Under the pieces are notes generated by a model that was not told the DNA's origin, ran no database searches, and saw only the letters and a list, made by a program, of their open reading frames with translations. A DNA stretch of 64,000 bases from Phlebiopsis flavidoalba (taxonomy: Eukaryota > Basidiomycota > Agaricomycetes > Polyporales > Phanerochaetaceae): the NCBI GenBank assembly GCA_035772785.1, contig JAOCPU010000087.1, forward strand, positions 17,056 to 81,055, in the 5' to 3' direction. Of this stretch, positions 9,811 to 20,750 are shown piece by piece. Numbering within the stretch: the first letter of the stretch is position 1; each line of letters opens with the position of its first letter. The translations under genes were made by a program, and so were the position numbers.

Positions 9811-11378
9811 GGTGATGTGAAGCGCGTTTGGCGGTTGTGGTGAGGAGCGTCGGACGGTACAGCTCGCATTTTATGTTGTGTGGTGTGCAATTGACGAGTG
9901 CGAGTCGGACGTGCGCGACGTGAAACAGCACAGTGCGCAGTCGGGTGCCCGAGTCGATGTGGCGACGCGGCTTTGCATCGCCGGGCTGAATGTCTCGACG
10001 GTTTCTCGGGCGGGGTTGTGATCTTGCGTTACAGCGATCCCTTATTCAGTAGAACGTGATGCGCCTTTGTTGTGCCGCGTCCTGCGCATGACTGGAGCAC
10101 CAAGCTATATGCCGTGCGCGCGGGAATTGAGGACGGGTGTGTGATTGTCAATATTATGTTTCCTGCAGAGGAGAGTATAACCAGGGTATCTATGTTGAAC
10201 GGATGAGTCGCTTGGAGAAACAAGCTGATATTGCCTCACCGAGGAACCCGATGAAATTACTTTTTAAACATCAAGGGTGTCTCGAGGTCACATGGTCAAG
10301 TCGACTAACTCGCACGGCGGCGAAGAATACATGTTGGCCTTCCGCTGCGACTTTCGTATCCGCCAATGTCCATTTCGCGGCGATCGAGGGTGTCAACGTT
10401 TTACCATTGCAGAGTGCTCCTAGGAGTATCTTAGATACGCTTTGAAGAGGCGCCTTCGTAGACTAATGCACTCCTTTTGTACAGGTCCTTTGCACGACAA
10501 ATGAGAAACAGAAAAAAAATATAAAAAAGCACACACACGAAAGACGGGCCGTGTGAGCAGAGTTGAACTCCACAGATGCATGCATTATCAGAAATGGCTG
10601 TATGATGATGTTAGTATTTTGAGGGAAACGAAGAAGGGATTTGCGGGCCAGTCTTGTGTCCGTGCTCTTATGAAACAGTGTGCAGTCATCTTTAGTCTGA
10701 AGTTCATGCACACTGACGTGACTTACTTTCGGAGCTCATTCTTATGTTTCTCAGGTTCTTGTATCACGATGATTGCTATGATCTGTGCCTGGGCAGACTG
10801 TATAAGTTGGCGGTAGAGTGATGTTGACGATAGCGCGCGGGAATCGACGGTTTGCCACGTGGGTTCACGTGACCCAGAAGCGGAAGTGGCCATGGCAACC
10901 ACCTCACACATCTTGAGTGCAAATGCCCCTACATACAGGCCAACCAGCAAGTCTGGCAGTGAGCGATATTATTATACATGTTATTGAGCCGTTAACTCTG
11001 CCCTGTCCTCAGCGTGCTGTGAATCAGCGCGTGTAAACGCGTACAGCTTGTCGGGTTATGTATGCCGCGAGGAATGGTTTCCTGACTTTGGCGTGATGCT
11101 TAAGTATGCAAAAGCACTGGCCTCGTGAGAATCCCAGTACCTCTTTGGCTATATTTGGCCGCCCTAACAGAGTCCATTTTTCGGCAGATTACACAGCTCG
11201 ATCGGAACGGAAACGAATGTGCTTCTGGGAATCGTACCTGGAAGAAGAACACAGCTGGCACTGCAATCTGGGGAGCCAAATAATCAGAGGCAGTGTGTAT
11301 CTTCTCTGTTCTGTCGACTTCATATTTTAAACAGGTACTGCACTTGCTTCACCACACCTGCTCCTGCGTCCAGTCGCC
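9811..11378. other. Intergenic between two gene clusters
   Basis: Promoter side of the 8681-9810 gene and upstream side of the first tandem paralogue. No reading frame with recognisable protein character was found. Confidence 0.4.
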
Positions 11379-13860
11379 ATGTCGCAGCGTTCAAACTCCC
11401 CATGGAACGTCTAACGCTAGCGAGCTCGTGCACCTAGGCTATGGCCACCCTTTGTGGCATCCTGAACCTACAAAATTCGGCGAGGTCGCCATCGGAGACG
11501 TTGGCTTCATTGAAGAAGGCGCGTTTTTACCGTCTTTTCAATGCTATAGCGGACGAAAGCGACCACGTCAACGCGGGGAGGGACGCCAGATGGTTTTACG
11601 CGATTGGTTCTGGACGAAGGTCAGTCGCCACCGGTCGGAGGAATACCTCTCCAAGGGGGCCGATCTGCTCAAAGTCAACGAAGAGAACCGAGCTCAAAGC
11701 TTCAATTGGCGCTACTCCCATACCGTAAACGTTCTTTTCAATCAACTACTTCGGGTTCCACTTAACAGTCGACTGATAGTATTCCCGTACAAGGCGAAGG
11801 CGGCTATACCTTTTCTGTACACGGTAAACGAGGAGCTGTCGCTGTGCTCAAGGACAGTGGTGTCCAAGAGAAAATTCTAGACAGCTCCAGCGTCTTTCGC
11901 GATTACATCTTCCGGCACAACGCCTCGTGGGTCAAGTTTGCAAGAGACAAAGGTCTGGAACTCCGCCCGGTCTCAAGACATTATTCTAGTGTCTGGCTGG
12001 GTGAAGACAACAGAATGGGCCCTATCTGTGTATGCTGGCGAAGCAAGATCCCATGATCTCTCGTTTTCAGTCGGACCTGCAGGCCTTGCATCTGCTGGAG
12101 GTCGTCCTTTTTGCTGTCGATAAGAGCTCCAGCATGTCTTTGATACAGCGCATTGGGCCTATTTCTTCCATGGGCGCGGGGGGACACAGCACTAACACCC
12201 CAACCGCGCGCAGACCAATGCATCTTTGTGCGTTATTACAAATACTCGCATAGCGGGTTGGGCTTGGTGAAGATACGGAAGACAGCGCCTCCGGAGATAG
12301 AGCTGGATGTGGGATCGGCTGGTTGCTTCTGTGTGCCGCCCAAGGCGCTCATCAACTTGAAACGGTTTCTCGTTGAGGAGAGTGAAAGCTCGAACGCTGG
12401 GCCCCCAAGTCGAGCTGGATAGAGCTCCTTTTCTCAGAAGTACGTCAACCGATCCTGTTATTGGGAAATAAACATCTCATGCGATTGACAATCACAGCCC
12501 GATGAGCTCGACGCAGCGCTAGGGTACATTTTGAATGTGCGTCCAGCCCAAAATCTATTTCGTCACTTCTCCCTAAGCGGCAAACAGCATTCAGACGCGG
12601 ACTGCGCTGTTGTCTGCCATGATGATCTCGACTGCTGTTTACTCAAGTAAGCTTCTTTTCATAAGAGCCTCGAGGGGTATGTTTGAGGCTTACCGTCTGT
12701 TGCCGGTAGGATTGGCCAGGCGACATCAGCGACTATTAGAAGCACTGCAGCCGCGCATAGATCTGGGTGCTTATGGAGGTACGCGGAGCACGCCATTCCA
12801 AATACTTAACCTCTTTACCGACCTCGCCTTCCGCAGCGTATCTGGATTCCTCGCTTCGCGCATCTTCAAACACTGTCCAAGGAAACTACCCACTCACAGC
12901 GCCGCAATTGCCCACCTGCAATGGCCGCCGAAGCGCCGATTTATTGCCTACTCCCACATTAAAAGGACATTCTGATCATTCACCATTGGGATTCAATGGT
13001 AAGAGCGTATTGCTCGGGCGACCATTTTAAATCATGCAATCATTTACAGGTGGTCAACAACTCGATGGAATATCGCCCCCGAGCGAGCACACCCACCGGG
13101 CAAATCGACTCAACGAGCACGGCTGATGGAGGTTTACGCAGACTAAAAACCTTGATGATCCACGATCACCTACGGCAACTGTCACCCAAACCATTCCATT
13201 CATTGCTACAAATGAGTCATGTTTGGAACAGCATAGATCCTCCACACATGACCTCTCCATTGCTCGGCTTGCAGGGAGTTCAGGCCCCGCTCTGAAAAGT
13301 CAATTTACATGCCATCAGGTATTGAGTACCACTCCTTGCAATCGTCTACAGGCTCTTTCACGTCAATCAGCGACGATTCGATTGCGCCCTTCTCATGCGC
13401 GCTACCCAACGAAGATGGTTCAAGAAACATCCGCTGCCTCAAATAGTCTAGCCCTTGGGGCAAACACACTGGTCAATCCAGATTGCTTCAGTATAGCTGC
13501 TCCCCCAACTCGCGAGAGTCTTCAAGCAGACCCATCATGCCCGGAAGACAACACGGTTGCAAGTGCTGTTCTCGGAGCCAAGCAGTCCCGAGGATACACT
13601 GGCGGCACTTGTTTCCACCCTGCCGCGTCCAAAGACGCAGGGACACCTCCCTTTTTCTTTTTTTTTTTTGCACTAAATCCAGATCACGAGCCCACGATGA
13701 TCATGCAATCCGTGCTTGAACAACATCGCAACGTTGAATCCGCTCGTGCCAGAAGCCAGTCGCTACTACCAATACATTGCCTACATTTTACCGCTCTTTC
13801 TCGAGGCCACTGCCATTCCCTTTCACTCGTGGTCATCTACGCGATGGGGTCAGTCAAGTC
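11379..13860 (+). CDS. Uncharacterised expanded basidiomycete family, tandem copy 1, frame broken
   Basis: I recognise this as a large Agaricomycete family with no known function. From the ATG at 11379 the order is ELVHLGYGHPLWHPEPTKFG, IGDVGFIEEG, YRLFNA, SVHGKRGAVAVLKDSG. It continues with FRDYIF.HNASWVKFA, DIILVSGWVKTTEWALSVY and QCIFVRYYKYS. A helical C-terminal part follows (LDAALGYIL... ; DWPGDISDY near 12722; DLGAYGG) and then a long Ser/Pro-rich region. A hydrophobic stretch near 13766-13830 (YIAYILPLFLEATAIPF in one frame) may be a membrane segment. Frame shifts occur after about 12 codons, near 11520, about 11590-11780, 11960 and 12750. It shares plan and intron positions with copies 2 and 3. 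Confidence 0.55.
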
Positions 13861-14267
13861 GCCAAGATCGCGATCGCAGTACAGGTCCCCATTAAGTAGG
13901 TGGCAGAACCAGACGGTGTTCGATGATAGCTAACAGAATTTCTAGGCTCCGTATCAGAGCTCGAAGTAGTGTTATCGTCCCCAAAGCCAGCAAGCCACAC
14001 GACCCAGCAGTGTTTTGTTGAATGCAAGAGTTACCTCTAGGTCATCAGAAAGAGTATGGTGTGTATTACTCAAGACATAGAACAGTCTGTTTAGTTTATT
14101 TTCCACACACTACTTTTACACGCTTATGACTAGTCATTACTTACACCGCACCGGGATCGGGACCCGTGATCTGCGCCTCCGTCTGCTGGTCGTGAATTGT
14201 AATTCGTGATTCCGAACTCGGAATTCGTGAACGTGCAAAAATCCATGCAATGAATGTGCAAAAGGAT

Positions 14268-14355
14268 GACCACCGCAGGGGTCGAACCTGCAATCTCCTG
14301 ATTACAAATTACAAATGAATCGTAGTCAGACGCGATGCCATTTCGCCAGGCGGCC
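14268..14355 (-). tRNA. tRNA-Arg (anticodon ACG), second copy, possibly a pseudogene
   Basis: The acceptor, D arm, anticodon arm and T stem are identical to the tRNA at 2371, and the anticodon is again ACG. The intron is 17 bases (T/A-rich) instead of 10. The T loop is one base short (TTCGAC instead of TTCGACC), which would weaken tertiary pairing. That base is either a sequencing loss in a C run or a real defect. The flanking DNA is unlike that of the first copy. Confidence 0.7.
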
Positions 14356-14858
14356 GTGGGATGTCTCATCGTAGGCACTTCTATGTACGTCTAACCGCAC
14401 TATCGCCAAATCGGCGTCGATCAACTCAGTCGCATTCACTCTTATTCCACTACCCCATTTTGACTGTGAATCCTTCAGAGTCAAGCTAGTCAAGAGTTAA
14501 CCAAGAACAAATCAGTATAGTGCATTTCATGTAACGCGTTACTGAATTTGCTGCTTTCGTGTCAAAAGGTCGCCAGCCCTAGATGGAACCGGGCGGGTGC
14601 GATTGCCGTGAGGCAGTCAAGGGTTGGCCTGCATTTATCGATATGCCTTCCAATCACCTCGTATCTCGCCCGCTCAGCACTTCCGAGCGACTTCAGTGAA
14701 AGCTGTCCAAACAGTCTCGCAGGGGAGCGTCTACGTGGTAGACGTACAGCTCTCGCTCCGCAATCCCAATCTGTACGTCCTGTTGGCGCTACACGCTCGC
14801 ACATAAATGTGTTCGTCTTGCTCGCCGTATTCAGAAATACCCTCTACGTGTTGTCACT

Positions 14859-17072
14859 ATGCGTCAGGCAGCTCAGAGTGTCAGAAACCTTTGCTAGCGA
14901 GCTTGTACCCTTGGGATACGGCCATCCTCTCTGGCACCCGGAACCCAAAGAGACCAGCGACAAGTGGAGATTGGCGGACGTCGGATATATCGACGATGGC
15001 TGCTTCTACCGTCTCAGTTTCCAATGCTCACTGCAACGACAAGAGCCACAAATCCAACAAGTGACGGCGTTCCAGAACACTTTCGTCCGCTGGTGCTACC
15101 TCCCGTTCATACTAAGGTTGAGATCGTCAAACCCTACGGAGACCCGCTCTCTGCTCAGACTCGACGCGCAAGATTAAGCGTCGACGCTAACGTCCAGGCC
15201 TCCCGTGAGTCCTTTCTCATTCATCTCGCCTACTCTCGACAAACCCGCAATCTCCGTACAGGGGCCCAGTCTCGGTCGGCGGCAGCTACTCGCTCAGTGT
15301 CTCAGGCAAACGCGGGGCGGTGGCCATCCTCGAGGACGGGGGCATGCAGCAGACCGTCTCCCGTAGCGCAGCATTCCGGCGCTACATTCTCGAGAACCAC
15401 ATGTCCTGGCACGCGTGCTTTGCCACCAGCGAGACATTGAGCTCCGCGTACAGGACATCGTCCTCGTGTCGGGTATGGTCAAGACGTCCGGATGGGCCCT
15501 GGCTGCGTACTCCAGCAACGACGGCCGCGCACAATGCGTCCATCTCGGTCACTGCGAACGCCCGTTTCGGCAGGTGCGACCTTCTCGACTGAATCCAGTC
15601 ACGAGATTGGCTTGCTGCACCGCGAAGGACCTTCACGGAAGAACCGCGTCGCCGGTGCGGCTTCTGAGAAAGAAGAGGAACAGCCGCAGGATCAGTGCGT
15701 CTTCGTCCAATATTACAAGTGTCATCCCAGGGTCCTCGGGATGATCAAGGTCACGAAGCCGCAGAGAACTGAAGGCGAAGCATGTGATTGAGGAGGTGAA
15801 CGACGAACGCCTGCTTCTGTGCCCCCTTCCGAAGCTTCGTAGGTTGGCTGAAGCGGTGCTTCAGCGGATGCTGTGGAGGGGACCACTCGATACCGACCAA
15901 GTTATGGAGGAAACGAAGGTAAGTTGATAGCATTTTCATTCATCGCAGTCGACTCAAGTTTTATAGTTGACGCAGAGCCCCGAGCTCGTATCTCAGTCAG
16001 AGCCGGAACCAGAGCCGGTCGAGGCAGTGTTGGAATATGTGTCGCGCACAGGTGAGTGAACGTTCTTGGGGTGCAACCGTCATCGCTAATGCAGTTAATT
16101 CAGTGTTCGCCCAAAAACGCGGGAGTCATCTCCCATGCTGATGTTTACGAGCTATTCAAAGGCGTGAGTCGAAATCACAGTACGTCGCGTGCCTATGTAC
16201 TGACATGATCCTGTAGATGAAATGGCCGGAGAACATCGGAGATTATCTCAAAGAAGCCCGTCCTGAGATCACTATCGACGCAAACGGAGGTCAGATATCG
16301 AGCCGTATCATGAGACACAGCTTACTCAAGGATATCTTCAGCCGCTCAAATCAAGCTTGAGGCTAACGATGGTCCCCCTACAACACCACCCTCACCTCCT
16401 GAAAGCCCCTCATCCCCAGGAGACGACGTAGACCACGCGCGGCGTGCGCCCTGCCCGAGCCCCTGCGGACCAACTCCCAGCAGCCGCACCAACCACTCAA
16501 ACTCGGCTTCTCCTCACTCGCCCGTCGCAAATAGCCCCGTCGCACCCACGCTCGCTTCCCAGTACTCCAATCATTCGTCCGCCGCTGGCACGCCGCTATC
16601 GAGGCGTGGATACAAGTGGAAGCCCGCGACGTCTCCTCATGATGAGACGGGTGTCAAACCTCCGACCCCCGAAGAAAGCACTCCCACCCAGCCCATCTCG
16701 GAGCCAGAACCCCAACAGACAGGGAAGATCCCGGAATGGGTACTCGCAAGACAGCGCGAGATAGCAAGAACGTGCTCGACGGATGCTCGATGCACCCTTC
16801 CCTCCGTCTCGGCCTTTGTTCAACGAAGACGGACGTCCTCGTTTATCTCCTCTTCTCAACACTTCGAGCCCTTTCGTCCCAAACCTCGGGATCCGTTCTC
16901 GGTCAGAGAGCGGCGCCCAGAAATAACCCGTGCAAAGCTTGCCGCACGTCGCACCACAGAGGTGCGGCTCCGGGCCATTGCCCTTGACGGGAGCGCGCAT
17001 ATTTTGACTAATACCCTGTTCCAAGAGTCTGAACCCTCTCCCTTTAATCTTCCGCCAGGTAGCGTGAATTAA
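14859..17072 (+). CDS. Uncharacterised expanded basidiomycete family, tandem copy 2, frame broken
   Basis: Same family and order as copies 1 and 3: FASELVPLGYGHPLWHPEP, ADVGYIDDGCFYRL, then an intron (15205-15261). After it come GGSYSLSVSGKRGAVAILE, FRRYILENHMSWHA, QDIVLVSGMVKTSGWALAAY and QCVFVQYYKCHPRVLGMIKV. The helical C-terminal module reads MKWPENIGDYLKEA near 16216, then a Pro/Ser-rich tail with RGYKWKP near 16604 and PEWVLARQREIART near 16733. The last open segment stops at 17070-17072. Frame shifts occur soon after the ATG, near 15020, 15440, 15560 and in the tail. The upstream 100 bases match those of copy 3, so promoter and gene were copied together. No enzyme motif is visible. Confidence 0.6.
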
Positions 17073-17930
17073 CGGCTGAGCCATTGACGTGACGCTACTA
17101 GGGACCTCTTATGACACCCGTTCTATGTTTACTCGTACTGAACTGTCGGATATGGTCAAGTTATGGTCGCGGAATGATTCTGCTTTGTGTCGTAATTGCC
17201 TTGCTTCATGTAACGTTGCCTCCGTTTTCATTTCAATCATGCCGCAATCAGTTTTTCTGCTCAAATGTTACATAACCTAGACAGGATAATCGGCGGACAC
17301 TTCCACAGGGCGGCGTCAGCCAATGAGCAATGCGCGCTTAATCTGCGTCACGGTCCAGTCGGTGTTTCTCGCGCCATTTGCACCCTGTTCTTGACCTTCA
17401 CCTGCTGGCATTCGTTGTCGCAATTCATCAATAAACAACTCAACATACTCCCATGTTCCCTTTGCTATGATTTTTAATGACGTACCATGCAAAAAATGCC
17501 CTCACTCACGCCACTTACAACAAGCTCATTCTTGTCCAATCTTGGTGGAAAAACTACGGTATGTGGTCAACCGCAAACGCACCCGCCGATCCTGAATAGG
17601 GCCCGATCGAGAATTTGCGCGGATATTCCAGATGCCTGTAGGTGTGCTTCAAAGTCTGCTGTTATTTTGATTCAAAATTCATCTGGTAGTCGACATGGCC
17701 CTCGAACGCAACGTCGGCGAATTATTAGTGCCGAAGGTTATCGCTACTCTTTCCACTCATGCCTGCCTAGTGTGGGAACAAGCCGTGGCTATGCTACACT
17801 ATGTAAGAACCAATCGGTGCGACCGTCGTGAGGCGGTTCAGACTAAGGGTCAGTCCTCAGGATACCTTCCAGACGCCACGAGCCACCTCTCACCGAACAC
17901 GTTCGGATAGCTTTTTGGTCAGGTGGCCCA
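17073..17930. other. Intergenic between tandem copies 2 and 3
   Basis: No gene recognised. The end of this stretch leads into the TATA box of copy 3. Confidence 0.4.
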
Positions 17931-17937
17931 GATATGC

Positions 17938-17946
17938 TATATAAAA
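17938..17946 (+). promoter_or_regulatory. TATA box of tandem copy 3
   Basis: TATATAAAA lies 133 bases before the ATG at 18071. The following segment (CAGCTCTTGTCCTACAGCC, AATCTGTACGT) is conserved upstream of copy 2, supporting a shared core promoter. Confidence 0.5.
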
Positions 17947-18070
17947 AAATTGCGTCATGGACGTACAGCTCTTGTCCTACAGCCACAATCTGTACGTACT
18001 GCCAGCGCTTCATATGCACGCATATATTTTGCTCATCGTTCCCGAGGAGCCTCATTAATCCCTGTCGGTC

Positions 18071-20269
18071 ATGGTCAAATCATCCAAGCCTTCTCAAGTC
18101 TTTGCTAGCGAGCTCGTTCATCTGCGATATGGACATCCACTCTGGTACCCAGAACCCACGGAACCTGGCAACGAGCTCCAGATCGGTGACGTCGGGTACG
18201 TTGATGACGGTCAATTCTACCGTCTCTTCAATGCTTGCTTCGACAAGAATCATCGTATCAATGCGAAAGGCGTTCCACAAGGCTTTACTCCGCTCAAGTT
18301 ACCCCAGATACATCACCGTACCAGGGTTGTAGAGCCAGGAGACCCGATGTGCTCAGTGTCTACAGACAAGAAGGCTCTCGATGCCCAAGCCTCTATACCT
18401 TTGTAAGTAGACTTCATTGATCCACTCATTGCCGAACAATCCGTAATCTCCGAACAGGGTCCCGGCTTTCGATAGGCGGGGGGTATTCCCTTAGTATCTC
18501 GGGCAAACGCGGCGCAGTGGCGATTCTCAAGGATGGCGGCACGATGTACAAAGTTTCCGCAGCAGAGAATTCAGGAACTATATTCTCAAGAACCACATGT
18601 CCTGGCACGAGTTTGCCCGTCGGGACCATCACACGCTCAGGGTCCAGGATATCGTCCTCGTGTCTGGGGTCATCAAAACGTCAGGCTGGGCCCTTGCAGA
18701 GTACTCCGGCAATGCGTCTTCGCACGAGGCATCCGTGTCTGTCAACCTCAGCGGTATCTCCACTGGTGCGACGTTTTCCTGTGAAGGGAGCAGAGATGTC
18801 GGCTGGCTCCATCGTGAGGGGCCCTCAAGCTCGTCAAGGGCGCCTGCCACTGGAGCGCATCGGACGTCCTCCGACCCTCAGAACCAATGTGTGTTCGTAC
18901 AGTACTACAAGTGCTATTCGAAAGTACCCGGTCTTGTCCAAGTGAAGATGCCGCAGAACATTGATCAGGGCGATGTGGCGGAATCAATGAGCAACGACTG
19001 TGTCTGCACACCATTCCATGGTCTCGTGAAATGGTTCAATGCGACTGTTCTGTGGGTGCTGTGGTGAAGTAGAATGGAGAAAGTCGACCCCAGGCTCCGT
19101 TGGAAAAAGCAGACGTGGGTTTTTTACGCATTTGTCTGGCATTACGTCCCATTGACCGAGCCGCAGTTGATACCAGAAACGGATCCCGAGCCGGAACCGG
19201 TAGAGGCTCTGTTAGACTACGTGTCGCAGGTACGCCACTTACCTACGAATCTTGACCTCGCCTTCACCGAGCTCTGTTCAGCATTCGCCCAGGATGTGAA
19301 CGTAATCTCACATGAAGATGTCTACGATTTGTTCGAGAATGTAGGCTTTGCGTCATCGTACAAATTGCCGCTTATACCGTTCACAGGTGAAATGGCCAGA
19401 AAGCGTCATGGACTATCTCAGGAGAAACGGTTCTCGAGTCAGCATTGGTGATGACGGAGGTATGGAACCTGACGATGCCAACTCGTCCTCAATCACTGAC
19501 CATCATTCGTGTACAGAAGTTCGTTTCCGTCCTGCGAGTCCTTTAACGCCAGCTCTCAATGACACCCTACCCCCCTACTCCACCGTCAAAGCGAAATACT
19601 CTCCCGCCTCTCGAAGACCTCTCGTCGCCACGACGCAATATCGATGACACACGGCTCGCTCCTGAACCTGTACGGGTCATAGCCAGCAAACTATACGAAC
19701 CGTTCGAACTCGACTTCCGCCTACTCCCCGTTACGGCCAGCCCTACCGCATCTGCGGCAACGCAAAAGTCTCATGTTTCAAACGAATCCAAAAAGTCCCT
19801 CCTCAAAAAGCGAGGATTCAAGTGGAAGCAGAGGTCGGCTGGGGAACCACAGGGACCAGCGACGCTACCAGTCTCCATGAATAGTGCTTCTTCCCCACCT
19901 GTCACCGAACCGAGACCCTCAGTGGACAGAACCCTGCTTGGGTTGAGGAATCGAGACTCAGGGCTCAACAATTCCACGAAGCTGCACAACAAGCCCACGA
20001 AGCTACTATCGCTATGCTACAATCGCCACCCAGTGTCAACATCGGATCATCCCATGCGTCCACACCCCCACATCTCCGAACGTTTACACCCGCCATTCCC
20101 TAGGCTCGAGACAAACCCCCGCTTTATCCAAAATTACGCTCCTAGCTCACCGAATGAGCCCCCACGAGGCCGGGAATACGCCCAGCGATCGGCCACCGCA
20201 GGTCTTCACACCACGAGAAATCCGAACTCACGACCACGGGCGACTCAGCACTCTTCGCGAAGAACATAG
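18071..20269 (+). CDS. Uncharacterised expanded basidiomycete family, tandem copy 3 (best preserved)
   Basis: The ATG at 18071 opens a clean 111-codon exon with FASELVHLRYGHPLWYPEP, IGDVGYVDDGQFYRLFNACF and GVPQGFTPLKLPQIHH. An intron spans 18403-18457. The next part reads GGYSLSISGKRGAVAILKDG, then after a frame slip NHMSWHEFAR, VQDIVLVSGVIKTSGWALAE, GWLHREGP and NQCVFVQYYKCYSKVPGLVQ. A helical module follows with PEPEPVEALLDYVS, ISHEDVYDLFEN and VKWPESVMDYLRRNGS, separated by two short introns. The tail is Pro/Ser-rich with KKRGFKWKQRS near 19810 and a Gln/Ala-rich helix (QQFHEAAQQAHEATIAML) near 19970 in another frame. Weakly hydrophobic sequence continues to about 20570, so the true end may lie later. 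Function unknown; an N-terminal beta-rich domain plus helical tail is inferred. Confidence 0.65.
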
Positions 20270-20750
20270 TGATCGCCCGTTCCAAGACTTGTCTTGCTTT
20301 TTTTCCTCCGAACATCATGCTCTCCCTAATCGTTATAACGCCGGACTCAACCCGCTGAAGAAATGGGGTATCGGGTCCACGCGGGCGCATTCATCCGCCT
20401 TGTCAACATATGCGTTCTGCCGTCCACATGCAGTGTGCTCTTCTCTTCCGTCTGGGCCATTTTGTCAAAACTCACCCCCACGCTGGTCGTACTCATGCCA
20501 CTACCGCCAAAATGGACCATCTCCACACAGAACTTCACCCAGAGCGCAAGCACCTCCGCAAGCCCTTAGAGCGTTGCCCCCCCAAGCTATAGGCTATAAA
20601 CTTATCAGTCTCTACACTACGAGCTATGGGTTTCAACTTATCTCAGTCTCACCCCGACCATTCGTGGACTTTGTTTGTCACGCGATCGCATACGCCGTCA
20701 TCGCCTAAAATATCAATGCACCGGCTTGCGAGCGGCTGGTCCTCTATTAC

